From Halomonas ventosae (lineage in GTDB: Bacteria > Pseudomonadota > Gammaproteobacteria > Pseudomonadales > Halomonadaceae), in the NCBI RefSeq assembly GCF_004363555.1, contig NZ_SNZJ01000003.1, forward strand, positions 93,921-157,920: DNA of 64,000 bases, read 5' to 3'. A program made the position numbers and the translations under genes. The notes under the pieces are model-generated. The model did no database searches. It was not told where the DNA came from and was given only the letters and a program-made list of their open reading frames with translations. Shown here one piece after another: positions 25,343 to 35,505 of the stretch (position 1 is the stretch's first letter; every line of letters starts with the position of its first letter).

Positions 25343-27715
25343 TTAGCCCAGGGTCTCGCCGGCCAGCATGAACCAGGTCTCGAGCACCGCATCGGGGTTG
25401 AGCGACACGGAGTCGATGCCCTGCTCCATCAGCCACTTGGCCAGGTCCGGATGGTCCGAGGGGCCCTGGCCGCAGATGCCGATGTACTTGCCCTGAGCGT
25501 GACAGGCCTGGATGGCCATGGCCAGCAGCTTCTTCACGGCGGGGTTACGCTCGTCGAAGAGGTGGGCAACGATGCCGGAATCGCGATCCAGGCCCAGGGT
25601 CAGCTGGGTCAGGTCGTTGGAGCCGATGGAGAAACCATCGAAGTACTCGAGGAACTCCTCGGCCAGCAGGGCGTTGGCCGGCAGCTCGCACATCATGATC
25701 ACCTTGAGACCGTTCTCGCCCCGGGCCAGGCCGTTGGCGGCCAGCAGGTCGACCACCTCACGGGCCTCCTCGGTGGTGCGCACGAAGGGCACCATGATCT
25801 CGACGTTATCGAGCCCCATCACCTCGCGCACCCGCTTGAGCGCACGGCACTCCAGCTCGAAGCAGGGACGGAACGAGTCCGAGATGTAGCGCGAGGCGCC
25901 CCGGAAGCCGAGCATGGGGTTCTCCTCGCCCGGCTCGTAGAGCTTGCCGCCGATCAGGTTCTCGTACTCGTTGGACTTGAAGTCCGACAGGCGCACGATG
26001 ACCCGCTTCGGGTAGAAGGAGGCCGCCAGGGTGGAGATGCCCTCGACCAGCTTGTCGACGTAGAACTCCACCGGGTCGCTGTAGCCGGCGGTGCGCAGGT
26101 CGATGGTCTGCTGCAGGTCGGCGGGCAGGGTGTCGTACTCGAGCAGCGCCTTGGGGTGTACCCCGATCATGCGGTTGATGATGAACTCGAGCCGTGCCAG
26201 GCCGACCCCGGCATTGGGCAGGCTGGCAAAACTGAAGGCACGATCCGGGTTGCCGACGTTCATCATGATCTTGAAGGGGATCTCGGGCATGGCGTCGACG
26301 CTGGTGACGTTGCGGTCGAATTCCAGCAGCCCCTCGTAGACGTGGCCGGCGTCCCCCTCGGCGCAGGAGACGGTGACGTCGCGCCCGTCATCCAGCGCCT
26401 CGGTAGCGTCCCCGCAGCCGACCACGGCGGGAATGCCCAGCTCGCGGGCAATGATCGCCGCATGGCAGGTGCGGCCGCCACGGTTGGTGACGATCGCCGA
26501 GGCGCGCTTCATGATCGGCTCCCAGTCCGGGTCGGTCATGTCGGTGACCAGCACATCGCCGGGATTGACCTTCTCCATGTCGTCCGGGGAGAACACCACC
26601 TTGACCGCGCCGCGACCGATGCGCTGGCCGATGGCCCGGCCGGCCACCAGGGTGCGCCCCTTCTCCTTGAGCTGGAAGCGCTCGAGCTTGCCGCCCTCCT
26701 GCTGGGAGACCACTGTCTCGGGACGCGCCTGGACGATGTAGAGTTCGCCATCGTCGCCGTCCAGCGCCCACTCGATGTCCATGGGGCGGCCGTAGTGCTC
26801 CTCGATGGTCACCGCCTGGCGGGCCAGCGCCATGATCTGCTCGTCGTCGATGCAGAAGCGCGCCCGGTCGGCCAGCGGCACGTCCACCGTGGCCACCGAC
26901 TTGCCAGCGCTGGTGTCGTCGGTGTAGATCATCTTGATCAGCTTGGAGCCGAGGTTGCGGCGCAGCACCGCCGGGCGGCCCGCGGCCAGGGTCGGCTTGT
27001 GGACATAGAACTCGTCGGGGTTCACCGCCCCCTGCACCACGGTCTCGCCCAGCCCCCAGGAGGCGGTGACGAAGACAGCGTCGCGGTAGCCGGACTCGGT
27101 GTCCAGGGTGAACATCACGCCCGAGGCGCCGGTCTCGGAGCGCACCATCTTCTGGATGCCGGCGGAGAGCGCCACGTTCTCGTGGGCATAGCCGCGATGG
27201 ACGCGGTAGGAGATGGCGCGGTCGTTGAACAGCGAGGCGAAGACCTCGTGCACGGCGCGCTTGATGTTGTCGAAGCCCTCGATGTTGAGGAAGGTCTCCT
27301 GCTGACCGGCGAAGGAGGCGTCCGGCAGGTCCTCGGCGGTAGCCGAGCTGCGCACGGCGACCTTGAGGTTGGGATGCATCGCCGAGAGCGTCTCGTAGCT
27401 CTCGCGCAGGTAGCGCTCGAAGGTCGGCGGCAGCGGCGTGTCAATCACCCACTGGCGGATCTCGGCACCGGCCCTCGCCAGCTCGGCCACGTCATCGACG
27501 TCCAGGGTGGCGAGCCGGCGGTTGATGCGCTCGTTGAGTCCTTCGTGGGAGAGGAATTCGCGGTAGGCGTGTGCCGTGGTGGCGAACCCGCCGGGGACGG
27601 TGACACCCGCGCCGGACAGGTTGGAGATCATCTCGCCGAGGGAGGCGTTCTTGCCCCCGACCCGCTCGACATCGTCCATGCCCAATTGATCGAACCACTG
27701 AATGTAATCGTCCAT
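25343..27715 (-). CDS. ppsA: Phosphoenolpyruvate synthase
   Basis: Converts pyruvate and ATP to PEP, AMP and phosphate for gluconeogenesis. 790 residues. The N-terminal ATP-binding domain has [14 protein letters not shown] and [21 protein letters not shown]. The phospho-His swivel reads [18 protein letters not shown], and the C-terminal PEP domain has [27 protein letters not shown] precedes the ATG. It is divergent from its regulator ppsR across 270 bp, the usual arrangement. Confidence 0.97.
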   Translation of the reverse strand: MDDYIQWFDQLGMDDVERVGGKNASLGEMISNLSGAGVTVPGGFATTAHAYREFLSHEGLNERINRRLATLDVDDVAELARAGAEIRQWVIDTPLPPTFERYLRESYETLSAMHPNLKVAVRSSATAEDLPDASFAGQQETFLNIEGFDNIKRAVHEVFASLFNDRAISYRVHRGYAHENVALSAGIQKMVRSETGASGVMFTLDTESGYRDAVFVTASWGLGETVVQGAVNPDEFYVHKPTLAAGRPAVLRRNLGSKLIKMIYTDDTSAGKSVATVDVPLADRARFCIDDEQIMALARQAVTIEEHYGRPMDIEWALDGDDGELYIVQARPETVVSQQEGGKLERFQLKEKGRTLVAGRAIGQRIGRGAVKVVFSPDDMEKVNPGDVLVTDMTDPDWEPIMKRASAIVTNRGGRTCHAAIIARELGIPAVVGCGDATEALDDGRDVTVSCAEGDAGHVYEGLLEFDRNVTSVDAMPEIPFKIMMNVGNPDRAFSFASLPNAGVGLARLEFIINRMIGVHPKALLEYDTLPADLQQTIDLRTAGYSDPVEFYVDKLVEGISTLAASFYPKRVIVRLSDFKSNEYENLIGGKLYEPGEENPMLGFRGASRYISDSFRPCFELECRALKRVREVMGLDNVEIMVPFVRTTEEAREVVDLLAANGLARGENGLKVIMMCELPANALLAEEFLEYFDGFSIGSNDLTQLTLGLDRDSGIVAHLFDERNPAVKKLLAMAIQACHAQGKYIGICGQGPSDHPDLAKWLMEQGIDSVSLNPDAVLETWFMLAGETLG

Positions 27716-27794
27716 GAGACCTCCCAGGATATCGACGAAGATGCATCATGCCGGCGGGTCGCTCGGGACTCGGGCATGAAGGGATGTTGGCGAC

Positions 27795-27832
27795 TCTAAC
27801 AGCGGCCTTCCATATTCGCCATTAGTCTAACA
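27795..27832. promoter_or_regulatory. Direct repeats TCTAACA upstream of ppsA
   Basis: TCTAACA occurs at 27795-27801 and 27826-27832, 31 bases apart start to start (about three helical turns), in the ppsA/ppsR divergent region. Possible binding sites for a regulator. No confident sigma-70 box for either gene was found here. Confidence 0.3.
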
Positions 27833-27985
27833 TCGAAGTCACTGGAGGATTTTTACAACACCCGGCCGAATCGCCAGTCATCTGTAGTGGCGAGAGGCGT
27901 GGCGGGCAGGAAAGCCGCCTCTTGTCCCGGCCTCGAGCAGCATCGACAATGGGCCTTACCTTCCCACTGGACACAGCGAGCCGCC

Positions 27986-28819
27986 ATGACGCGCACCGCC
28001 TTCTTCATCTCCGACGGCACCGGGATCACCGCCGAGAGCCTGGGACGCAGCCTGCTCGCCCAGTTCCAGAGCGTCGAGATCCGTATGCTGACCAAGCCCT
28101 ACATCGACTCCCTCGAGAAGGCCCGGACCCTGGTGGCGATCATCGAGGCCACGGCGGTGCGCGACGGCGAGCAGCCGATCATCATCGACACCATCGTCGA
28201 CGAGCAGATCCGCGAGGTGATCCGCCAGGCGCCCGGCTTCAAGGTCGACATCTTCTCGACCTTCCTCAAGCCGCTGGAGGAGGAACTGGAGGCCCACTCC
28301 TCCTACAGCGTCGGCCGTACCCACTCGATCGGCAAGGATGAGGTCTACATGGACCGCATCCACTCGGTGCACTTCGCCCTGGACAACGACGACGGGGCGC
28401 GCACCCACCAGTACGACAAGGCCGACATCATCCTCGTCGGGGTCTCGCGCTGCGGCAAGACCCCCACCTCGCTCTACCTGGCCCTGCAGTTCGGCATCCG
28501 CGCCGCCAATTACCCGCTCACGGAGGACGACCAGGACGAGAACGGCACCCTGAAGCTGCCCAGGGCCCTGGTGCCGCATCGCCACAAGCTGTTCGGGCTG
28601 ACCATCGACCCCCGACGGCTGGCGGCGATCCGCCACGAGCGCCGGCCCAACAGCCGCTACAGCTCCATGGACCAGTGCGTCCAGGAGGTCGAGCAGGCCG
28701 AGGGACTCTATCGCCAGATGCATATCCCCTACATCGACACCACCCGCTTCTCCGTGGAGGAGATCTCCACACGGATGATCGCCGAGACCGGCCTGACACG
28801 GCGGTTTTCACCGCGATAA
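27986..28819 (+). CDS. ppsR: PEP synthase regulatory protein (bifunctional kinase/pyrophosphorylase)
   Basis: DUF299/PSRP protein that inactivates PpsA by ADP-dependent phosphorylation and reactivates it by Pi-dependent dephosphorylation. 277 residues. [21 protein letters not shown] at the N-terminus, P-loop [15 protein letters not shown], and NYPLTEDD are diagnostic. The start is the ATG giving MTRTAFF; the longer upstream frame lacks support. A tandem-repeat/terminator element begins two bases after the stop. Confidence 0.95.
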   Translation: MTRTAFFISDGTGITAESLGRSLLAQFQSVEIRMLTKPYIDSLEKARTLVAIIEATAVRDGEQPIIIDTIVDEQIREVIRQAPGFKVDIFSTFLKPLEEELEAHSSYSVGRTHSIGKDEVYMDRIHSVHFALDNDDGARTHQYDKADIILVGVSRCGKTPTSLYLALQFGIRAANYPLTEDDQDENGTLKLPRALVPHRHKLFGLTIDPRRLAAIRHERRPNSRYSSMDQCVQEVEQAEGLYRQMHIPYIDTTRFSVEEISTRMIAETGLTRRFSPR

Positions 28820-28822
28820 GAG

Positions 28823-28922
28823 CCGAGCGCCGAGCGCCGAGCGCCGAGCGCCGAGCGCCGAGCGCCGAGCGCCGAGCGCCGAGCGCCGAGCGCCGAGCGC
28901 CGAGCGCCGAGCGCCGAGCGCC
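28823..28922. repeat. Heptamer array CCGAGCG x14
   Basis: Fourteen perfect head-to-tail copies of CCGAGCG plus two bases, starting three bases after the ppsR stop. It forms the left arm of composite element A (array, terminator, octamers). No copy-to-copy variation is visible. Confidence 0.95.
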
Positions 28923-28963
28923 AGCAGGAGGGTGCTCACGCATCAAGATGGCGACAAGCAAAG

Positions 28964-28998
28964 GCCTCCAGCAGGCGACTCTGCTGGAGGCTTTTCTT
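28964..28998. terminator. Terminator of composite element A
   Basis: An 11-bp stem (GCCTCCAGCAG / CTGCTGGAGGC) with a 6-base loop, then TTTTCTT on the plus strand. On the minus strand the stem is followed by CTTTGCTT. It is placed to terminate ppsR and possibly the convergent CoA-transferase. Confidence 0.85.
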
Positions 28999-29020
28999 GG
29001 CTGCTTGGCTGCTTGGCTGC
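28997..29020. repeat. Octamer array TTGGCTGC x3
   Basis: Three perfect TTGGCTGC units abut the terminator T-tract, followed by a degenerate TTGCAGC. It forms the right arm of composite element A and ends seven bases before the stop codon of the minus-strand CoA-transferase gene. Confidence 0.9.
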
Positions 29021-29026
29021 TTGCAG

Positions 29027-30247
29027 CTATCTCACCACCCCTGCCCTTCTGAGCTTGGCAATATCCTCGGGCGTCAGGCCCATCTCGGCGAGTATCGCAT
29101 CGCTGTCCTGGCCGAGCCTGGGAGGCGCCACCTCGCTGGTGGCAGGCTCGCCGTCGAAACGTAGCGGGTTGGCGACCTGGGGCACCTCGAGATCGCCGCG
29201 GCGCAGCGTTCGGTGCAGGCCTCGATGGCGCACCTGGGGGTCGTCGAAGACCTCGGTCAGGGTGTTGATGGGGCCGGCGGGGATACCGCGCGCCTCCATC
29301 TCGGCCAGCCACTCATCGCGACCCCGCTCGAGCAGGATCCGCTGGATGAGCGTGACCAGCACCTCCCGGTTGCCGACCCGGGCGGCATTGGTGGCGTAGG
29401 CGGGATCCTCGGCCCACTCGGGGTGACCCAGCAGGTCGGCGAAGCGCGCGAACTGGGCATCGTTGCCCACGGTGAGCACCAGATGGCCATCGGCACAGGC
29501 AAACGCCTGGTAGGGCACGATATTGGGATGGGCGTTGCCATGGCGCTCGGGTGAACGGCCTTCGACCAGGGCATTGAGCGCCTGGTTGGCCAGGGTGGCC
29601 ACCTGGACGTCGAGCAGGGCCAGGTCGATATGCTGCCCCCGCCCGGTGCGCGCACGCTCCTGCAGGGCGGCCAGCACCCCCACGGTGGCATAGAGGCCGG
29701 TCATCACGTCGGTGATGGCCACGCCGGTCTTCATGGGCATGCCGTCGGGCTCGCCGGAGAGGCTCATCAGCCCGCCCATGGCCTGGATCATGAAGTCGTA
29801 GCCGGCCCGATGGGCATAGGGACCGTCCTGGCCGAAGCCGGTGACCGAGCAGCCGATCAGCCGCGGGTTGATCGCCTTCAGGCTGGCGTAGTCGAGCCCG
29901 TACCTGGCCAGGCCGCCCACCTTGAAGTTCTCGAGCAGGATATCGGCGCCCTTCGCCAGTTCCCTGACCAGGGTCTGACCGCCCTCGGTGGCGATGTCCA
30001 CGGCCAGCGACTGCTTGCCACGGTTGGCGCACAGGAAGTAGGCCGCCACCCGCTCGGCGTCGTCCTGCTTATCCTCAAGGTCTTCTGCCAGCCAGGGCGG
30101 TCCCCAGCCGCGGGTGTCATCCCCCCGCGAGGGGTGCTCGACCTTGATCACCCTGGCCCCGAGGTCGGCGAGCAGCTGGCCGGCCCAGGGCCCGGCCAGT
30201 ACCCGCGACATATCGAGCACCGTGATGCCCTCAAGCGGTCCGCTCAT
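29027..30247 (-). CDS. CaiB/BaiF class III CoA-transferase, probably glutarate CoA-transferase
   Basis: 406 residues, opening LEGITVLDMSRVLAGPWAGQLLADLGARVIKVE, the class III CoA-transferase N-terminus. LLENFKVGGLARYGLDY contains the conserved catalytic-Asp region neighbourhood, and YDFMIQAMGGLMSLSG follows. It lies directly downstream of glutaryl-CoA dehydrogenase on the same strand, so a succinyl-CoA:glutarate CoA-transferase role is the natural reading. AAGGAGC fixes the start. Confidence 0.85.
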   Translation of the reverse strand: MSGPLEGITVLDMSRVLAGPWAGQLLADLGARVIKVEHPSRGDDTRGWGPPWLAEDLEDKQDDAERVAAYFLCANRGKQSLAVDIATEGGQTLVRELAKGADILLENFKVGGLARYGLDYASLKAINPRLIGCSVTGFGQDGPYAHRAGYDFMIQAMGGLMSLSGEPDGMPMKTGVAITDVMTGLYATVGVLAALQERARTGRGQHIDLALLDVQVATLANQALNALVEGRSPERHGNAHPNIVPYQAFACADGHLVLTVGNDAQFARFADLLGHPEWAEDPAYATNAARVGNREVLVTLIQRILLERGRDEWLAEMEARGIPAGPINTLTEVFDDPQVRHRGLHRTLRRGDLEVPQVANPLRFDGEPATSEVAPPRLGQDSDAILAEMGLTPEDIAKLRRAGVVR

Positions 30248-30356
30248 CTGCAGCTCCTTGCTCGCTCTCACTCGGGGCTGATCCGGCAACAAGCCCCACA
30301 TCCTTCGACTCGTTCCCGACGCCCCACGTTAGACGCCCGTCATATGACCTGCCGGC

Positions 30357-31538
<1,182 letters not shown>

Positions 31539-31568
31539 GGGGTGTCCTCGATTGGCGTGCCGACAATT

Positions 31569-31591
31569 TCTACATTTTTATCAAATGTAGA
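31569..31591. promoter_or_regulatory. Inverted repeat upstream of gcdH, candidate operator
   Basis: A perfect TCTACATTT-N5-AAATGTAGA lies in the 101-bp gap between gcdH and the MATE gene. It is AT-rich against a GC-rich background. No lone regulator gene is adjacent, so the binding protein is unknown. Confidence 0.55.
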
Positions 31592-31639
31592 CCAAGACGA
31601 CTCATCTGCCAAGTGCGACGTCGCCGGCTTGCTCCTCTT

Positions 31640-33025
31640 TCAGCGCGCTACCTGACGTCCCAGTTCGGCCCGGATCTGCCGCCAGGCGATCAGCGCGACC
31701 AGCAGGTTGGCGGCGAGCATCCCGGCGAAGACGCCGGTGCTGTCGGCCAGCCGCCCGCCCAGCCAGGCCAGCGGCACGGTCAGCGCGAAGAGCCTGACCA
31801 CCGACAGTCGCATGGCCCGGGCGGGACGATGCAGGGCGTTGAAGGCGGAGACCGCCAGGATCACCACGCCCTGAGCACCGAGCCCCAGGGGCACCAGCCA
31901 CAGGAAGCTGCGCAGCACCTCCCCGACCGCCTCGCGCTTGGCATAGCCGGCCACCAGCCAGGGCGCCAGCAGTTGCAGCACGCCCCAGACCAGCAGCTGC
32001 CAGGCCAGCACGAAGACGAAACAGCCCAGGATCGCCCGGCGCACCCGGTCGTGCTGGCCGGCACCGGCATTCTGGCTGATCAGCGGCGAGAGGGTCATGG
32101 AGAGCGCCAGCACGGCGATCTGGGAGATGGCCTCGATGCGCGTGCCCACGCCGTAGCCGGCCACCGCATCGTGGCCATGGCCCGCCACGATGCGGGTCAC
32201 CAGGCCCAGGGCGATGGGCGTGAAGACACTGGTGAGGGCCGCCGGCCCCGCGATGCGACCCAGTTCCCGCCAGGAGCCGGCGAGGCCCTGCCAGCTCAGG
32301 CCGGCCAGGTCGAAGAGCTCGCGCAGCTCGCGCTGGACGACCAGCACTCCGGCCATCAGGCCCCAGCTCAGCACCGTGGCCAGCGCCGCGCCGGAGACCC
32401 CCAGGGCCGGAAAGGGCCCGATGCCGAAGATCAGCCACCAGTCCAGCAGCACGTTGGCGCCGGCGGCCAGCGCCATCATCAGCCCCTGGGTGGTGGTATT
32501 GCCGTGGGCGCGCAGGATGCTGTTGAGCACCCGTGGCACGATCACCGCCGCCGCCCCCAGGTACCAGATACCCATGTAGTCGCGGATATGGGGCATCAGC
32601 AGGTCATCGGCGCCCATCAGGCGAAACAGCGGCTCGAGGGTGGCAAGGCCCAGCAGCGTCATGCCGAGCCCCACCCCCAGCGCCAGCAGGGCCGCATCGG
32701 TGGCGCGCCGCCTTACCGTGTCCAGGTCGCCCTGCCCCAACCGGCGGGCCACGACCGCCGAGGTGCCTATCCCTAAGCCGATGGCCAGGCTGATCACCGT
32801 GAACACCACCGGAAAGGTGAAGGAGACCGCCGCCAGCTCCTCGGTACCGAGTCGCGAGATGAACCAGGTATCCACCAGGTTGAAGCTCATCATGGCGATC
32901 ATGCCGCCGACCACCGGCAGGCTCTTGCGCAGCAGGGTCAGGGCAATGGGCCCCTCGAGCAGTTCGCGACGGGCGGGACGGGGGCGGGACGCCGGGGAGG
33001 AGGACGGGGAAGCGGGTGTGCTCAT
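31640..33025 (-). CDS. MATE family multidrug/Na+ efflux pump
   Basis: 461 residues with 12 predicted membrane segments. It begins after a short Ser/Pro-rich leader with LRKSLPVVGGMIAMMSFNLVDTWFISRLG, characteristic of MATE transporters, which exchange cations (Na+ or H+) for drugs. VARRLGQGDLDTVRR and ISQNAGAGQHDRVRRAI are the two equivalent loops of the pseudo-symmetric halves. The start at 33025 is chosen from conservation and a promoter at 33055-33083. The frame remains open through the heptamer array upstream, but that part is repeat-derived. Confidence 0.88.
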   Translation of the reverse strand: MSTPASPSSSPASRPRPARRELLEGPIALTLLRKSLPVVGGMIAMMSFNLVDTWFISRLGTEELAAVSFTFPVVFTVISLAIGLGIGTSAVVARRLGQGDLDTVRRRATDAALLALGVGLGMTLLGLATLEPLFRLMGADDLLMPHIRDYMGIWYLGAAAVIVPRVLNSILRAHGNTTTQGLMMALAAGANVLLDWWLIFGIGPFPALGVSGAALATVLSWGLMAGVLVVQRELRELFDLAGLSWQGLAGSWRELGRIAGPAALTSVFTPIALGLVTRIVAGHGHDAVAGYGVGTRIEAISQIAVLALSMTLSPLISQNAGAGQHDRVRRAILGCFVFVLAWQLLVWGVLQLLAPWLVAGYAKREAVGEVLRSFLWLVPLGLGAQGVVILAVSAFNALHRPARAMRLSVVRLFALTVPLAWLGGRLADSTGVFAGMLAANLLVALIAWRQIRAELGRQVAR

Positions 33026-33054
33026 GCAGGGTCTCGACGGAAAACGGGCACTGG

Positions 33055-33083
33055 ATTGTGCCGCGTCCCCTAAGGGAGGGCAA
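33055..33083 (-). promoter_or_regulatory. Candidate promoter of the MATE gene
   Basis: The minus strand reads TTGCCC, a 17-base spacer, then CACAAT. The -10 is about 30 bases before the start codon, and the -35 is six bases from the edge of the CCGAGCG array. Confidence 0.5.
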
Positions 33084-33089
33084 AGCGCG

Positions 33090-33151
33090 CCGAGCGCCGA
33101 GCGCCGAGCGCCGAGCGCCGAGCGCCGAGCGCCGAGCGCCGAGCGCCGAGC
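33090..33151. repeat. Heptamer array CCGAGCG x8.9
   Basis: Eight full units plus six bases of a ninth. It forms the left arm of composite element B and lies immediately upstream of the MATE -35 box. The unit is identical to that at 28823. Confidence 0.95.
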
Positions 33152-33191
33152 AAGATGCTGCCCGCGCACCGCTATGAAAACCAGGGAAGAA

Positions 33192-33224
33192 CGCCAGCAG
33201 GGTAGCCTGCTGGCGGTTTTTCTT
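33192..33224. terminator. Terminator of composite element B
   Basis: A perfect 10-bp stem CGCCAGCAGG / CCTGCTGGCG with a GTAG loop, followed by GTTTTTCTT on the plus strand. It sits downstream of mmsB (minus strand), where the trailing sequence GTTCTTCCC is a weaker T-tract. Confidence 0.8.
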
Positions 33225-33334
33225 GGCTGCTTGGCTGCTTGGCTGCTTGGCTGCTTGGCTGCTTGGCTGCTTGGCTGCTTGGCTGCTTGGCTACTTGGCT
33301 GCTTGGCTGCTTGGCTGCTTGGCTGCTTGGCTCC
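33223..33334. repeat. Octamer array TTGGCTGC x14
   Basis: Fourteen consecutive octamers: twelve perfect, one with TGC changed to TAC (33287-33294) and one ending TCC (33327-33334). Two degenerate units then run into the mmsB stop codon at 33350. It forms the right arm of composite element B. With the left array and hairpin it fills the 324-bp gene-free gap 33026-33349. Confidence 0.95.
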
Positions 33335-33349
33335 CTAGCTCCCTGGCGC

Positions 33350-34252
33350 TTACGTCTCCTCGCCCTGGCGGTAGAGGGTCTGGATGCTGGAGAAGTCGAG
33401 CTGGCCACTGCCTTGGGCGCTGTGCAGGGCGAAGAGGTTGCGGGCCTGGGAGCCCATCGGCACGGTGGACTTCGAGCCCAGCGCCAGCTCCCAGGCCAGC
33501 CCCAGGTCCTTGGCCATCAGGTCGGTCAGGAAGCCGCCCTGGTACTCCCGGGAGGCGGCGGAGCCTTCCATCACCCCGGGCCAGGGGTTGTAGACGTTGA
33601 GCGCCCAGTTGCCGCCGCTGCTCTGCTTCATGATTTCGGAGAGCACGGCGGGGTCCATGCCGTTCTTCACGCCCAGCGCCAGGGCCTCGGCGGTCCCCGA
33701 CATCAGGATGCCCAGCAGCATGTTGTTGCAGATCTTGGCCACCTGGCCGGCACCCGCCTCGCCGGCGTGGAAGATGTTCTTGCCCATGGCCTCGAGCAGC
33801 GGCTTGGCCTGTTCGAAGCCTTCGGCCTCGCCGCCGACGATGAAGGTCAGGGTACCGGCCTTGGCGCCGCCCACCCCGCCGGAGACCGGGGCATCCAGGT
33901 AGGTGAAGCCGCGCTCGGCGGCGGCGGCCGCCACCAGGCGGGCATCGTCCGGCGCGATGGTCGAGGAGTCGACGAGCAGCGGCTTGCCGTCGAGGGCATC
34001 GAGCAGCCCCGGCGCACCGTCGCGCCCCAGGTAGAGCCCCTTGACGTGTGCCCCGGCCGGCAGCATGGAGACGACCACGTCGGCACCGGCGGCGGCCGCC
34101 TCGGCGCTGGCGGCCCGCCGTGCGCCCTCGGCTTCCAGGGACTGGATGGCGCTCTCGACCAGGTCGAAGACGGTGACGTCATGCCCGGCCTTGACCAGGT
34201 TGATGGCCATGGGTGCGCCCATGTTGCCCAGGCCGATAAAGGCGATGTTCAT
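33350..34252 (-). CDS. mmsB: 3-hydroxyisobutyrate dehydrogenase
   Basis: NAD-dependent oxidation of 3-hydroxyisobutyrate to methylmalonate semialdehyde in valine degradation. 300 residues: IAFIGLGNMGAPMAINLVKAGH (Rossmann), VDSSTIAPDDAR, YLDAPVSGGVGGAKAGTLTF, and the catalytic Lys in GAGQVAKICNNMLLG. CAAGGAGC precedes the ATG. It is the last of three minus-strand valine genes, 63 bases after the HIBCH-like gene. Confidence 0.94.
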   Translation of the reverse strand: MNIAFIGLGNMGAPMAINLVKAGHDVTVFDLVESAIQSLEAEGARRAASAEAAAAGADVVVSMLPAGAHVKGLYLGRDGAPGLLDALDGKPLLVDSSTIAPDDARLVAAAAAERGFTYLDAPVSGGVGGAKAGTLTFIVGGEAEGFEQAKPLLEAMGKNIFHAGEAGAGQVAKICNNMLLGILMSGTAEALALGVKNGMDPAVLSEIMKQSSGGNWALNVYNPWPGVMEGSAASREYQGGFLTDLMAKDLGLAWELALGSKSTVPMGSQARNLFALHSAQGSGQLDFSSIQTLYRQGEET

Positions 34253-34315
34253 ATGCGGTGCTCCTTGTTGTTGATCTCGTGAACGCTGGCGGCAGTGCCC
34301 GTGGCTGTTCCGCCC

Positions 34316-35470
34316 CTACCCGACCCGATGGCCGACGCCCAGGTCACGCAGGGGATGTGACTCGCTGGACCAGAGCGGGGTCATCAGGGCCTGGATATCG
34401 GCCTGGGATACCCCGGCGACGCTGTCGTGCTGCCAGCGTGGTGCCTTGTCCTTGTCGACCAGCAGCGCGCGCACCCCCTCGACGAAGTCCCCCTGGCGAC
34501 AGCACTGCACCGACAGGCCAAGTTCGTCGCGGAAGGCATCGGCCAGGCTGGTGTGGGCGTGGCGCTCGAGCATGCGCCACACCAGCTGGGCGCTCATCGG
34601 GCAGCCGGCCTCGAGACGCGCGCGGTTGGCGGCGAGCCAGCCATCGTCGGTGGTGTCGCGCAGGATGCGCTTGACGGCCGTGGCGGCATCCACCCGGCCC
34701 ACCAGCGCCTGGAGATGGTCGAGGTGCGGCCACACCTGGCCGGCGGGCGCCTGCCCCCGGTCCTCGTGGTCATCGAGCACCCCCTGCACCCCGGCCCTCA
34801 GGGCCGACAGGCTGCGGTCGCCGTAGTCGGCCTCTTGCAGGGCGCCGAGCAGCGCCTCGCGGCGCTCCCGCGGGATGAAGCGGTCGGCCAGCCCCAGGTC
34901 GAGGGCATCCCGGGCATTGAGCTGGGCGCCGGTGAGGCCCAGGTAGGCCCCCACCCCGGGGGGCATGCGTCCCAGGAACCAGCTGGCCCCGATATCGGGA
35001 TAGAGGCCGATGGTGATCTCCGGCATGGCGATGCGCGTGGTCTCGGTGACCAGGCGCTGGAAGCCGCCGGCCAGCAGCCCCAGGCCGCCGCCCATGACGA
35101 TGCCGTCGCCCCAGACCATCAGCGGCTTGGAGTAGGTGTGGATGCGGTAGTCGAGGCGATACTCCGCGGTGAAGTAGGTCTCGGCGAAGAGGCCGTCGCG
35201 GCCGGCGCCGCGGTTCTCGCCTTCCTCGGTCAGCGAGCGGTAGAGGGCCACCACGTCACCGCCGGCACAGAAGGCCTTCTCACCGCTGCCCTCGAGCCAC
35301 ACCGCCACCACGCTGCGGTCCACGGCCCAGGCCTCGAGCTTGGCCTCGAGCTGGCGGATCATCTCCAGCGACAGCGCGTTGAGCGACTTCGGGGCGTTGA
35401 GCGTGGCCACGCCGATGCGGCCGCCATCGCGGGTGGGCAGCTCGTCGAAGAGCACTGCAAGGTCCGACAT
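34316..35470 (-). CDS. 3-hydroxyisobutyryl-CoA hydrolase-like (crotonase family)
   Basis: 384 residues, the length of HIBCH proteins rather than plain enoyl-CoA hydratases (~260). LNAPKSLNALSLEMIRQLE, GSGEKAFCAGGDVVALYRS, MVWGDGIVMGGGLGLLAGG, and ITIGLYPDIGASWFLGRMPPG with the catalytic Glu/Asp region are seen. Releases CoA from 3-hydroxyisobutyryl-CoA, the step before mmsB. Good AGGAG upstream. Located between the acyl-CoA dehydrogenase and mmsB, consistent with the pathway order. Confidence 0.9.
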   Translation of the reverse strand: MSDLAVLFDELPTRDGGRIGVATLNAPKSLNALSLEMIRQLEAKLEAWAVDRSVVAVWLEGSGEKAFCAGGDVVALYRSLTEEGENRGAGRDGLFAETYFTAEYRLDYRIHTYSKPLMVWGDGIVMGGGLGLLAGGFQRLVTETTRIAMPEITIGLYPDIGASWFLGRMPPGVGAYLGLTGAQLNARDALDLGLADRFIPRERREALLGALQEADYGDRSLSALRAGVQGVLDDHEDRGQAPAGQVWPHLDHLQALVGRVDAATAVKRILRDTTDDGWLAANRARLEAGCPMSAQLVWRMLERHAHTSLADAFRDELGLSVQCCRQGDFVEGVRALLVDKDKAPRWQHDSVAGVSQADIQALMTPLWSSESHPLRDLGVGHRVG

Positions 35471-35505
35471 CCCGGGATCTCCTGGGTCTGGTAAAGGAAA
35501 CGGGG

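Noticed and set aside
27853..27860. TGTTGTAA on the minus strand as a Ter site for the Tus-like protein
   Set aside because: Only 8 bases of the E. coli Ter core match, and the following C is replaced by A. Expected by chance, and the site specificity here is unknown.
27840..27985. A Cra/FruR site controlling ppsA
   Set aside because: Only a GAATCG half-site is visible near 27870; the symmetric half is absent.
28675..29052. Plus-strand frame with repeated ERRAPSA peptides
   Set aside because: It starts inside ppsR and its repeats are only the heptamer array read in frame.
33026..33169. N-terminal extension of the MATE protein translated through the heptamer array ([13 protein letters not shown]...)
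   Set aside because: It is pure repeat translation. A promoter lies between the array and the ATG at 33025, and MATE proteins begin near the LRKSLPVVGG segment.
33223..33600. Frames with repeated LLGCLAAW peptides near 33.2-33.6 kb
   Set aside because: These are translations of the TTGGCTGC octamers, continuing antisense through mmsB. No ribosome-binding site.
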